Positions 1 through 6,253 of a stretch of DNA of 7,163 bases are shown here, one piece after another (within the stretch, counting starts at the first letter, position 1; each line of letters opens with the position of its first letter). Source of the DNA: Methanosarcinales archaeon (lineage in GTDB: Archaea; Halobacteriota; Methanosarcinia; Methanosarcinales; Methanogasteraceae); NCBI GenBank assembly GCA_012961645.1, contig DTYY01000107.1, forward strand, positions 1-7,163. Direction: 5' to 3'. The notes beneath the pieces were generated by a model. That model made no database searches, had not been told where the DNA came from, and saw nothing but the letters and a program-made list of their open reading frames with translations. Position numbers and translations under genes: made by a program.

Positions 1-562
1 ATATGTCCCAGTTCGCCTTCACTGTGGCAAGCGACATATATCCGACGTTGATTCTTGGAACTTCGACATCAGGCAAGCGCATGGCGATGATGAATGATAA
101 TACCACGAGAACAGAACTTGAAATGAATATCAGGTCGTAGTTTCCGATGAGTCCGGCTACAAAGAACCCTGTAGCCCATCCGAGTGCGCCAAACGAACTG
201 AACTTGCCGATGCTACGTTTCATCCCGTAGACATGCATGATCAATGCTGCCGGGTACATGCCTATGCAGATTCCAAGAAATCCACGTGCCAGCCCGAGAG
301 CAAGTGGGTCGTCCGCGAATACCTGTAGAAAGTAGGCGAGCGAAGAAAGTGCAAGCCCTGCCAGTAGCAATTTTTTGATGTTCCATGCATCTGCAGCCTT
401 GCTGAACATGTAAGAGGAAATAAACAGGCAAAGACCATATACACCAACGATAACGCCTATCTGTATACGATTGGCTCCGATATCCTTCGCAATGACCGGA
501 ATAAGCATCATCGATATCATCATCGATGCGTTGGTGAAGAACTGAATTGAACTTAGTTTCAT
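1..562 (-). CDS. Major facilitator superfamily transporter, N-terminal half (partial)
   Basis: This is an inner-membrane transporter of unknown substrate; 187 codons are visible and the frame runs off the window start, so the C-terminal half is missing. About six hydrophobic segments can be seen, near residues 8-26, 35-53, 66-84, 88-108, 122-140 and 144-161, as expected for one six-helix MFS bundle. The loop between helices 2 and 3 (SKAADAWNIKK) resembles the MFS motif A loop, with an acidic residue followed by basic residues. The stretch after helix 6 (VKANWDI at the cut) looks like the central cytoplasmic linker. The ATG at 562 is the only ATG in frame after the stop at 581-583. There is no clear Shine-Dalgarno site. 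It is divergent from the DUF22-like gene. The family call is from membrane pattern and general resemblance; the substrate cannot be inferred. Confidence 0.82.
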   Translation of the reverse strand, partial: MKLSSIQFFTNASMMISMMLIPVIAKDIGANRIQIGVIVGVYGLCLFISSYMFSKAADAWNIKKLLLAGLALSSLAYFLQVFADDPLALGLARGFLGICIGMYPAALIMHVYGMKRSIGKFSSFGALGWATGFFVAGLIGNYDLIFISSSVLVVLSFIIAMRLPDVEVPRINVGYMSLATVKANWDI

Positions 563-774
563 GTCTGATCGGTGGTCATATTATCTCTTTACATGCTCCT
601 AAATGTTCGTGGGAGGTATTTGCTCGATGGAGCCCGGGTAGTTGCAAAAGACGGTTTGAAGGCTTTAATCGCCCATGATTTCACAGGGTCGTCTTGGCTG
701 CACGACCATTCTCAGGGCAGGTCTCCTTTGCCGTTTTGGAAAGACTATTATATCATAAACCATTATGTGAAGAC
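563..774. other. Divergent intergenic region
   Basis: This 212-bp spacer lies between two divergent genes. It holds a good plus-strand TATA box near its right end (746-753). On the minus strand only a weak AT-rich stretch (about 577-586, gataatat on that strand) could serve the transporter. A GTG-started frame from 572 crosses the region but runs out of frame into the next gene and its product resembles nothing I know, so I treat the region as non-coding. Confidence 0.6.
746..753 (+). promoter_or_regulatory. TATA box for the DUF22-like/nop5 pair, predicted leaderless
   Basis: The box tattatat is preceded by the purine-rich GGAAAGA (738-744), a plausible BRE. Its centre lies about 25 bp before the ATG at 775, which is the usual archaeal spacing from TATA box to transcription start. 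Transcription would therefore begin at or next to that ATG, giving a leaderless mRNA, consistent with the absence of a strong Shine-Dalgarno site there. Confidence 0.5.
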
Positions 775-1197
775 ATGGAACCTCAAGCTATACAGATAGT
801 TTCTCCAACCGACCATGGACTCGAGCGGGCCAAGGTCTTGGCATCGCCTTACGAATTCACGATGGCGACCCGCGCCAAATGGGAGATGATCGTCGCAGAC
901 GAAGACATGACGATAGTGAAGAGCGCGGTTGAGGAGATCAAGATCAGGAAGATTGAACTGCAGAAAGATTTACTCGCCATCTTATGTGCATTCACCCCTC
1001 ACCCGCTCGTATCGGTTGTGCGCGTCGGATCAGGCGTCGGTGTTGCGCCTGTTGAGAGCGACCGGTGCATCGAGGTCGCATACATCGTCGGGCAGGAGAC
1101 CGGCGAGATTGAGAAGGATGACCTTCTGGGGGTGTTGAATATTCTTCCGATCATGTTCACACGCGAGGCAAGAGCGCCTGTCCGGATCAGGGAATGA
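775..1197 (+). CDS. Archaeal DUF22-like protein of unknown function
   Basis: This 140-residue protein has no signal peptide or membrane segment. The body, about residues 26-131, resembles my recollection of the archaeal DUF22 family: an FTMATRAKWEMIVADED block (28-44), an alternating charged beta-like stretch (EEIKIRKIEL, 53-62), a hydrophobic centre with HPLVSVVRVG (76-85), and a closing block EKDDLLGVLNILPIMFTRE (113-131). No catalytic motif is evident. I chose ATG 775 over an upstream in-frame TTG at 694 because a TATA box sits about 25 bp before 775 and the extra 27 residues look non-coding. The stop is one base before the nop5 start, so the two genes should be co-transcribed and translationally coupled. 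This hints at a role near RNA processing, but that is inference. The reading frame is solid; the family name is tentative. Confidence 0.8.
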   Translation: MEPQAIQIVSPTDHGLERAKVLASPYEFTMATRAKWEMIVADEDMTIVKSAVEEIKIRKIELQKDLLAILCAFTPHPLVSVVRVGSGVGVAPVESDRCIEVAYIVGQETGEIEKDDLLGVLNILPIMFTREARAPVRIRE

Positions 1198-1198
1198 A

Positions 1199-1993
1199 AT
1201 GGCAGATCCCTCCGCGATCGTTTATAAGTTACTGGACTCGGAGAGTCCGGTAACAAACCTTCGTGCATGGTTGTTCGATGCTGGTTTTGTCAGTTCCGAA
1301 GAGGAATATCGGGTTTTATTTCATGAAATAACCGTCAGGCTTGCAAAAGAGCAAATTTCACTTCAATTGTTTGCATCAGGGGATAAACAGGTCATCCAGG
1401 ACATCGAAGCGCTCGATACCCTGAACGATATCTCAAACCTACTTTCAGAGCGACTGTTTGAATGGTATTCCTTTTACCATGGATCGATCCCAGAGTCGGG
1501 GGAACTTGCCAGAGATATCATGGAAGATCGTCAGGACGAGATACCTGATGCCATGCGCAGCCTTGCAAAGAATTTAGCAGATCTCAGCGAGAGTAGAAAA
1601 TTGCTTGTTGCACATATTCAGGATCAGATGACCCGCGTTTCCCCAAACCTCACGAATCTTGCAGGTGCTCTGCTTGCCGCAAGACTGCTTGCCATCGCAG
1701 GCGGGCTTGATAAACTCTGCAGGATGCCGGCAAGCCGTTTGCAGGTGCTTGGCGCGAACCGGGCGATGTTTCGCCACCTGCGCGGGGCATCCCCGCCAAA
1801 GCATGGCATCATCTTCCGCCACCCCCTTGTTCACGCGTCCCCTCGCCACCTGCGCGGCAGGATCGCACGCACACTTGCCTCAAAACTGGCGATCGCCGCA
1901 CGGATCGACTATTACAGCGATGAGGTTGAGGTGCGAGAGGAGCTTAGCCAGAGTCTGAACGCTCGAATCGAGGAGATCAAGCAGAAACAGTGA
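1199..1993 (+). CDS. nop5: Nop5, NOP-domain core protein of the archaeal box C/D sRNP
   Basis: Nop5 bridges box C/D guide RNA with its L7Ae protein to fibrillarin, which methylates rRNA and tRNA 2'-hydroxyls. The 264 residues show an N-terminal fibrillarin-binding-type region (about 1-75), a coiled-coil region starting with the typical LLSERLFEWYSFY (81-93), and a clear NOP domain (about 149-240). The NOP domain contains AGALLAARLLAIAGGL (155-170), MPASRLQVLGANRAMFRHL (176-194), PPKHGIIFRHP (199-209) and RGRIARTLASKLAIAARID (219-237). The length is close to the compact Nop5 of Archaeoglobus and much shorter than the roughly 400-residue forms of other archaea, and the usual lysine-rich tail is reduced to a few residues. 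The start follows the upstream stop by one base. The fibrillarin gene that commonly adjoins nop5 is not present: the next gene is convergent. A 15-bp direct repeat inside the NOP domain encodes RHLRG twice. Confidence 0.95.
   Translation: MADPSAIVYKLLDSESPVTNLRAWLFDAGFVSSEEEYRVLFHEITVRLAKEQISLQLFASGDKQVIQDIEALDTLNDISNLLSERLFEWYSFYHGSIPESGELARDIMEDRQDEIPDAMRSLAKNLADLSESRKLLVAHIQDQMTRVSPNLTNLAGALLAARLLAIAGGLDKLCRMPASRLQVLGANRAMFRHLRGASPPKHGIIFRHPLVHASPRHLRGRIARTLASKLAIAARIDYYSDEVEVREELSQSLNARIEEIKQKQ
1771..1857. repeat. 15-bp direct repeat inside nop5 (1771-1785 and 1843-1857)
   Basis: The sequence tcgccacctgcgcgg occurs twice, 72 bp apart and in the same frame, encoding RHLRG at residues 192-196 and 216-220 of Nop5. 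The first copy sits in the conserved GAxxxxFRHL motif. The second precedes the conserved RGxIAR motif, where the intervening residues vary in the family. Confidence 0.85.
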
Positions 1994-2066
1994 CCTTCGG
2001 AAAAGAGAGATGCTGTCCCGCAATCCAGCGTAGCATGGACCCAAACCGCGAGCATCTGGTCATCCC

Positions 2067-2945
2067 TCACCTCTTCGAACCGGTGAGTTCCCCGCGCAGT
2101 GCGATCGATGCGGTGCTCAGGAATTCGGATTGCTTGTCTTCATCAAGGTTTCCGATTCTGGAACGGATCGCATTCTCATAATGTCGGATCACAGTCTCGT
2201 TATCGATCGATTCATTTGAGGAAAGTTCCAGAGCAAGCAGATCAAGGGTTGAGAGATAGATTCTCGGTCCGAGATGGACTCCGAGTTTCCGCATTGCCCG
2301 TGTGGTGCTTACGAGTGGAGAGAACAGTTTTTTGAGGAGTGATGCAAGGTTTTTGTAGTAATAATCTGCGTGCTGGGCTATGATCCTGAGTTCAGCCTCT
2401 CTGTCCGGATAATTGACCACGATCCTTGCATTGAACCGGTCCAGAATGTGCTGCGGCACATCGGTGATGCCAGAGATGTCGTACGGGTTCATCGTCGCAA
2501 TCACGTTTGCGCGGAGCGGTTTGGTGAGTGGGGTCTTCGGGAACGATACCTGCCACTCTGCCATGATCTCGGTGAATATGATCAGTGTGTACTCGCTGAA
2601 CCGGTTCAACTCGTCTGCATATACGATTCCTGGCATACTGCTGCCGTGCGCACGAAACAGGGGTCCGGCGAGGATGTCCGTCTCACCTTCCCGGTACTTT
2701 CCGATGTCAAGGTCACCGATCAGGTCACTCGGGAGCGCGTCTTGGCTGCCGGTCACCCTGACATACGCAACATCCCCCACATCAGCTCTCAGCGAAGCGA
2801 CCATCTGGTTCACGGCAAGCGTCTTTGCTGTGCCAGGCGGTCCCTCTATCAGCAGATTGAATCGGAGACCGAGTTTGATCGCCTCTGCAAATAGGCGCAG
2901 GTAATGCTTCATCTCATCCTGCCCGAATACCACGAGTTCAGTCAT
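2067..2945 (-). CDS. MoxR-type AAA+ ATPase
   Basis: This 292-residue protein is a single AAA+ module of the MoxR/RavA/CbbQ group, whose members act as ATP-driven chaperones that remodel or activate partner proteins, often together with a von Willebrand A domain protein. Visible motifs are VFGQDEM at the N-terminus, Walker A GPPGTAKT (35-42), Walker B IVYADE (107-112), sensor 1 VIATMNP (148-154), the DRF arginine region (169-172) and a probable sensor 2 arginine in GPR (226-228). All nucleotide-binding and hydrolysis residues look intact. An in-frame ATG at 2987 would add 14 residues; I prefer 2945 because the extension is unlike the family, although neither start has a clear Shine-Dalgarno site. 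It is convergent with nop5 and separated from treT by about 245 bp and a probable terminator, so it looks monocistronic, with no VWA gene next to it here. The target is unknown. Confidence 0.9.
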   Translation of the reverse strand: MTELVVFGQDEMKHYLRLFAEAIKLGLRFNLLIEGPPGTAKTLAVNQMVASLRADVGDVAYVRVTGSQDALPSDLIGDLDIGKYREGETDILAGPLFRAHGSSMPGIVYADELNRFSEYTLIIFTEIMAEWQVSFPKTPLTKPLRANVIATMNPYDISGITDVPQHILDRFNARIVVNYPDREAELRIIAQHADYYYKNLASLLKKLFSPLVSTTRAMRKLGVHLGPRIYLSTLDLLALELSSNESIDNETVIRHYENAIRSRIGNLDEDKQSEFLSTASIALRGELTGSKR

Positions 2946-3190
2946 GTATGCTTCAATGTGAGGGCAGATCGCCAAAAGGATTTGCATGAAACAGGGCGGT
3001 TATCTAACCCAAGCAGCCCTGCAAAAGTCGGCGATGAACGGGGCGCAAAGGGCGGGCCAGCCATTAAAGCCATGCCGACATGCATCAGAAAACCAGAGCA
3101 GTGACTGAAAAGATAAAGTCTCTCCAATAGATGCATAAATCGCATGAGCAATGGTTTTGCGTGAAAAACCTAAAAGGTTGCCTGGAGCTT
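2946..3190. other. Intergenic region upstream of the MoxR gene
   Basis: No convincing gene is seen in this 245-bp spacer between two minus-strand genes. At the treT side it holds a small hairpin with a T-tract. Three minus-strand AT-rich boxes could be promoters for the MoxR gene: atttatgcat (3140-3131), gactttatct (3120-3111) and gctttaatgg (3070-3061). I cannot choose among them. A near-palindrome, ggtta-tc-taacc, sits at 2998-3009, just upstream of the alternative ATG at 2987. Confidence 0.45.
3164..3180 (-). terminator. Probable terminator of treT
   Basis: On the minus strand, 11 bases after the treT stop, there is a 5-bp stem (AACCT/AGGTT, positions 3179-3175 and 3171-3167) with a TTT loop. 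It runs directly into further Ts down to 3164. A T-tract with a small hairpin fits archaeal intrinsic termination, though the stem is weak. Confidence 0.4.
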
Positions 3191-4489
3191 CTATGACCTG
3201 GCAATCCCGGACGGACCTTCGAGACTGAGCATGAGGAGAAGATAGTCCTTGATCTGCCGCGTTATCAGAAAATTGTTCCTGACATGTTCTCTTCCGTTCT
3301 CGCCGAGTCTCTGTGCAAGCTTCGGATTCCTTAGCAGTCCGATGATCCTGTGTGCAGCCTCTTCAACCGAATCCACGAGATATCCTGTGACCCCGTCAAG
3401 TACCTGTAGCGGGATTCCGCCGGTTGCGCTGCCGATCACAGGCTTTCCCTTCCAGAGTCCCTCTGAAACCACCAGTCCGAACCCTTCTTTCACTGATTTC
3501 TGCATGATTACGTCAGATGCTCGCTGGAATGCGTTGATCTCGATCTCTGTGAACGGCGGAGACCCGATCAGTACGTTAATGTCCTCGTCACCATCTACTT
3601 TCTCCATAATTTCTTGATAGACCCCCATTCCTTCAGGATCGTCCGATGCAACCCCGCCGGCGAGTATCAACTGGCAATCGATCTGTTTCTTCGCCATTTT
3701 GTACGCATCTATGGTTTCTGGTAGGTTTTTTAGTCGATCGAACCTTGATATCTGAGTTATAGTCGGTTTATCGGTGCTGATCCCATATCTATCAAGTACC
3801 GCATCGATCTCGCTCTGCAAAAGTTCAACGTTCTTATCACTCAACGGATCAATTGACGGCGGCACAAGAAATCGTTTATTCCCAAGATCTGGTCTCGCAA
3901 AGAGCGGAGTTGAGAATACCGACGCATCGTATCCTGAAATAAAGCCTCGAAGAAAGTTCCAGACATAAATATCAGGATCAGAGACATCGATGTGGCATCG
4001 CCATATCCAGTTTCCGTTCTCCTTTGCGCGAATCATGGCTGCCGGCTGGGGATCGTGCATAAAGACAAAATCGCCATCGACATCCATCTCATCAGCATTG
4101 ATCTCGTTCCAGTGCAGATATGTCTCGAACATATCCGTCTTCAGATTCAGTTCATTGATCTGGCTTTCGAGTCCGCCCGATGTATCTGGCTGCTCATAGG
4201 TGCGGACATCAGTGGCGTCACAGATACTGCCGTGGAGCGCGTTGTGAAAGCTCTTCGTGACAGAAAAGAACATCTCATCGCCTCTTATAACATCCCACTC
4301 AGTTTCAATCCCCAGTCCATTGAACAATGGAACCAGACTGGATAAAATCTCTGCAACACCGCCGCCAGTGTATGTGGCGTTGACGTGCTGGACCTTGCCC
4401 GTGATATTCTCTGAGAGCAGTTCCAGATATTCAAGAGGACGTCTTCCAATGACCTCCTCGTAATCCCAGATTGATCGTTTATCGTTCAT
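3191..4489 (-). CDS. treT: Trehalose synthase TreT (GT4 glycosyltransferase)
   Basis: TreT makes trehalose in one step from a nucleoside-diphosphate glucose and free glucose, and can run in reverse; it is cytosolic. The 432-residue product is close to the roughly 410 residues of characterised archaeal enzymes. It shows the N-terminal VNATYTGGGVAEIL block (36-49), HDPQP (145-149), WRCHIDVSDPD (163-173), PPSIDPLSDKNVEL (210-223), the donor-site SRFDRLKN (248-255, R249 and K254), NAFQRASDVIMQKSVKEGFGL (319-339) and the GT4 EX7E pair E335/E343, followed by WKGKPVIGSATGGI. Overall this matches Thermococcales TreT well. The start is fixed by a strong GGAGGT site 4 bases before the ATG. A 40-codon ORF immediately upstream overlaps the start as ATGA. 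No transporter or trehalose hydrolase gene adjoins it, so a biosynthetic, compatible-solute role is the more natural guess. A related GT4 phosphorylase is the main alternative. Confidence 0.88.
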   Translation of the reverse strand: MNDKRSIWDYEEVIGRRPLEYLELLSENITGKVQHVNATYTGGGVAEILSSLVPLFNGLGIETEWDVIRGDEMFFSVTKSFHNALHGSICDATDVRTYEQPDTSGGLESQINELNLKTDMFETYLHWNEINADEMDVDGDFVFMHDPQPAAMIRAKENGNWIWRCHIDVSDPDIYVWNFLRGFISGYDASVFSTPLFARPDLGNKRFLVPPSIDPLSDKNVELLQSEIDAVLDRYGISTDKPTITQISRFDRLKNLPETIDAYKMAKKQIDCQLILAGGVASDDPEGMGVYQEIMEKVDGDEDINVLIGSPPFTEIEINAFQRASDVIMQKSVKEGFGLVVSEGLWKGKPVIGSATGGIPLQVLDGVTGYLVDSVEEAAHRIIGLLRNPKLAQRLGENGREHVRNNFLITRQIKDYLLLMLSLEGPSGIARS

Positions 4490-4608
4490 AGAAACCTCCG
4501 AAACGACTTTCTGTGACCCCGAAGGTTTTGATCAGCGACCCTTCTGGTGTCCATACCTGCAAACATCCGGGGGCGTGTATTATGGTATATGTTATTAAGT
4601 CTTTTCAT
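4486..4608 (-). CDS. Small basic upstream ORF (40 codons) coupled to treT
   Basis: This ORF is short and I do not recognise the product. It starts at ATG 4608 with a good Shine-Dalgarno sequence, gaggag (4619-4614), 5 bases upstream, and stops with TGA 4488-4486, which overlaps the treT ATG (4489-4487) as ATGA. The 40-residue peptide is strongly basic, with nine Arg and two Lys against two Asp, begins MKRLNNIYHN and ends RKSFRRFL; it has no membrane segment or cysteines. The ribosome site, length and exact stop/start overlap argue for real translation and coupling to treT, either as a leader peptide controlling treT or as a small protein in its own right. The alternative is a chance frame in a treT 5' leader. 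No homology can be judged by eye. Confidence 0.4.
   Translation of the reverse strand: MKRLNNIYHNTRPRMFAGMDTRRVADQNLRGHRKSFRRFL
4494..4499 (-). promoter_or_regulatory. Shine-Dalgarno site of treT
   Basis: GGAGGT lies on the minus strand 4 bases before the treT ATG at 4489. It is embedded in the last codons of the small upstream ORF, so ribosomes translating that ORF would pass over this site. Confidence 0.75.
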
Positions 4609-4706
4609 CGTCTCTCCTCGCACTGTTTTTGTTTTGGTGGTGCAAATCTCGGGTCATTCTGATAGAGATTGCATCCGCCATGGTGATATACAAACAACTT
4701 CATCTC

Positions 4707-4714
4707 ATATAAAA
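4707..4714 (-). promoter_or_regulatory. TATA box for the treT transcript
   Basis: On the minus strand this reads ttttatat, the best archaeal TATA match in the spacer for this direction. It predicts transcription starting near 4685, upstream of the small basic ORF, so that ORF and treT would share one mRNA with a leader of about 75 bases. A weaker alternative, gaaaaga followed by cttaataac on the minus strand (about 4606-4591), lies inside the small ORF and would exclude it from the transcript. Confidence 0.4.
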
Positions 4715-4812
4715 CTATCTATTCATCATTAGAATCAAAAAATTTATAGCAAATTGTTACAAACGTATGGAGAGGGGTATATTCAAGCTGTTCCCCCGGG
4801 TTTGCCAATTCG

Positions 4813-4820
4813 CTTAATAC
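4813..4820 (+). promoter_or_regulatory. TATA box for the cbiE-pheA fusion gene, predicted leaderless
   Basis: The sequence cttaatac has its centre about 25-28 bp before the ATGATG at 4841-4846, the spacing expected if transcription begins at the start codon. No Shine-Dalgarno sequence precedes the start, in agreement with a leaderless mRNA. A second box, tttata (4743-4748) after an A-rich run, could give a longer leader starting near 4772. Confidence 0.4.
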
Positions 4821-4840
4821 CATCGCCGCATAAAAACACC

Positions 4841-6253
4841 ATGATGAAGATCGTAGGCGTTGGCGCAGGCAGAAATCTGCTGACAGCAGAGGCAATTGAT
4901 GCAATCGAGAATGCATCCGTGATCTACGGGTCAAAACGTGCGATTGAGCTGGTAAGCGACCATATCCAGAGCGTTTGCCAAGAGATCGAGGATTATTCCA
5001 GAATATCGGAACTGCCTGACGATGCCGTGGTGCTGTCAACCGGCGATCCCATGATATCAGGTCTCGGTCGGTTCGCAAAACCGGGCGACACAGTCATTCC
5101 AGGCATATCCTCGCTGCAGGTTGCGTGTGCAAGGCTTGGCATCGAGCAGACAGAGATTGCGGCGATCGCAGCGCACGCACGCGACATTGACCGTGCCAGA
5201 CAGACGATCCTTCGCGAACTGAAACTCGGCAAAACTGTGTTCATTCTTCCTGACGCGCGGTTCGATCTGCATGAAATCTCCGAATTCCTTCTGGATCATG
5301 GATTTTCGATCCCTGTTGCGGTATGTGAGCAACTGGCATACCCTGACGAGCGCATTGTGGTTGGCACGACCAGAAATCCTCCTGGAACCAAATCAGATCT
5401 CTTCTCGGTCATGATCGGAAGTGCAATCTCAAATGACGATCTTAGAACAGTTATCGGGGTTCTTGGACCGGAAGGGACATTCAGTGAGCAGGCAGCAATG
5501 AGATGGATCGGATATCTGTCAGCAGAGCTGAGATACTTCGATGATATCGATGAGATCATATCTTCTGTTGGAACAACCATCGATTTTGGCGTTGTCCCGA
5601 TTGAAAACTCGCTTGAAGGCTCAATCGGACAAACGCTTGATGCGCTGCTGAAATATCCCGTAACCATCGTCGGAGAGATCATCCTGCCGATACAACACTG
5701 TCTGCTCTTGAAGAGCGGCGTCATTCACACGATCATGTCGCACCCGCAGGCTATCGCACAGTGCAGGCACTTTCTTGAGGCAAATTACAGAAATGCAGAC
5801 ATTCAGGTGACCGCGAGTACCGCACACGCCGCAAAACTTGCATCTGCTCAGGAGGGGGTTGCAGCGATCGCTCCTGCCGAAACTGCCGCAAAATACGGGC
5901 TTGAGATCGTCTCTGAGAACATACAGAACGTAAATGAGAATTACACAAGATTTATCGTGCTTGGAACCGATACAGACATAACGGCTCCGAGCGGACATGA
6001 TAAGACTTCCATCATCGTGGATCTGCGCAAAGACCGACCCGGCGCTCTCTATGAACTGCTCGGCGAGTTCGCATCACGGGATATCAACCTGACAAAGATC
6101 GAGTCACGCCCGACCAAGAAGGCTCTCGGAGATTATCTCTTTTACATCGATTTTCAGGGGCATATCCATGACGACCTGATCTTTGATGCCATGCGATCGA
6201 TCGAGGGAATGGTTGCGATGCTCAGGGTGCTGGGATCGTACCGTATTGGGTAG
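4841..6253 (+). CDS. cbiE-pheA: CbiE-PheA fusion: cobalt-precorrin-7 C5-methyltransferase plus prephenate dehydratase
   Basis: One uninterrupted 470-codon frame encodes two complete enzymes. Residues 1-194 are a CbiE-type SAM-dependent methyltransferase of the anaerobic cobalamin pathway: IVGVGAGRNLLTAEA at the N-terminus, VVLSTGDPMISGLGRF (63-78) and VIPGISSLQVACARLGI (85-101). After a linker of about ten residues comes a prephenate dehydratase domain (204-377), converting prephenate to phenylpyruvate for phenylalanine synthesis: GVLGPEGTFSEQAA (206-219), VPIENSLEGS (252-261), HPQAIAQCRHFL (301-312), STAHAAKLAS (326-335) and the NYTRF motif (367-371). An ACT domain (388-467) carries the phenylalanine-sensing GALYELL (401-407) and ESRP (421-424) motifs, so feedback inhibition by phenylalanine is likely. 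The usual sizes are about 200 and 270 residues, so neither half is truncated. I chose ATG 4841 (or 4844) over the in-frame TTG 4754 from family alignment and the TATA spacing. The fusion is unusual; see the findings. Confidence 0.93.
   Translation: MMKIVGVGAGRNLLTAEAIDAIENASVIYGSKRAIELVSDHIQSVCQEIEDYSRISELPDDAVVLSTGDPMISGLGRFAKPGDTVIPGISSLQVACARLGIEQTEIAAIAAHARDIDRARQTILRELKLGKTVFILPDARFDLHEISEFLLDHGFSIPVAVCEQLAYPDERIVVGTTRNPPGTKSDLFSVMIGSAISNDDLRTVIGVLGPEGTFSEQAAMRWIGYLSAELRYFDDIDEIISSVGTTIDFGVVPIENSLEGSIGQTLDALLKYPVTIVGEIILPIQHCLLLKSGVIHTIMSHPQAIAQCRHFLEANYRNADIQVTASTAHAAKLASAQEGVAAIAPAETAAKYGLEIVSENIQNVNENYTRFIVLGTDTDITAPSGHDKTSIIVDLRKDRPGALYELLGEFASRDINLTKIESRPTKKALGDYLFYIDFQGHIHDDLIFDAMRSIEGMVAMLRVLGSYRIG

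Noticed and set aside
572..799. 75-codon plus-strand frame in the spacer before the DUF22-like gene
   Set aside because: It starts at GTG, overlaps the next gene out of frame, and the product has no recognisable pattern. The TATA box for the downstream gene lies within it.
2370..2904. Long plus-strand frames opposite the MoxR gene
   Set aside because: They are antisense shadows of the AAA+ gene, whose motifs are unmistakable on the minus strand.
3016..3053. gccct/agggc pairing in the MoxR upstream region as a structured RNA
   Set aside because: It is only a 5-bp stem with a 28-base loop. I could not build a convincing riboswitch or ncRNA fold.
4766..4816. 16-codon ORF (starts MERGIFKLF) as a leader peptide of cbiE-pheA
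   Set aside because: It has no ribosome site, it lies upstream of or at the predicted transcription start, and it lacks a run of Phe codons as a Phe-attenuator would need.
4754..4840. N-terminal extension of the CbiE-PheA protein from TTG 4754
   Set aside because: The extra 29 residues do not fit the CbiE family, and a TATA box lies inside this stretch at the right distance for a start at 4841.
5296..5998. Minus-strand frames of 125-142 codons opposite the PheA domain
   Set aside because: They are antisense shadows; the plus strand carries a full set of prephenate dehydratase and ACT motifs.
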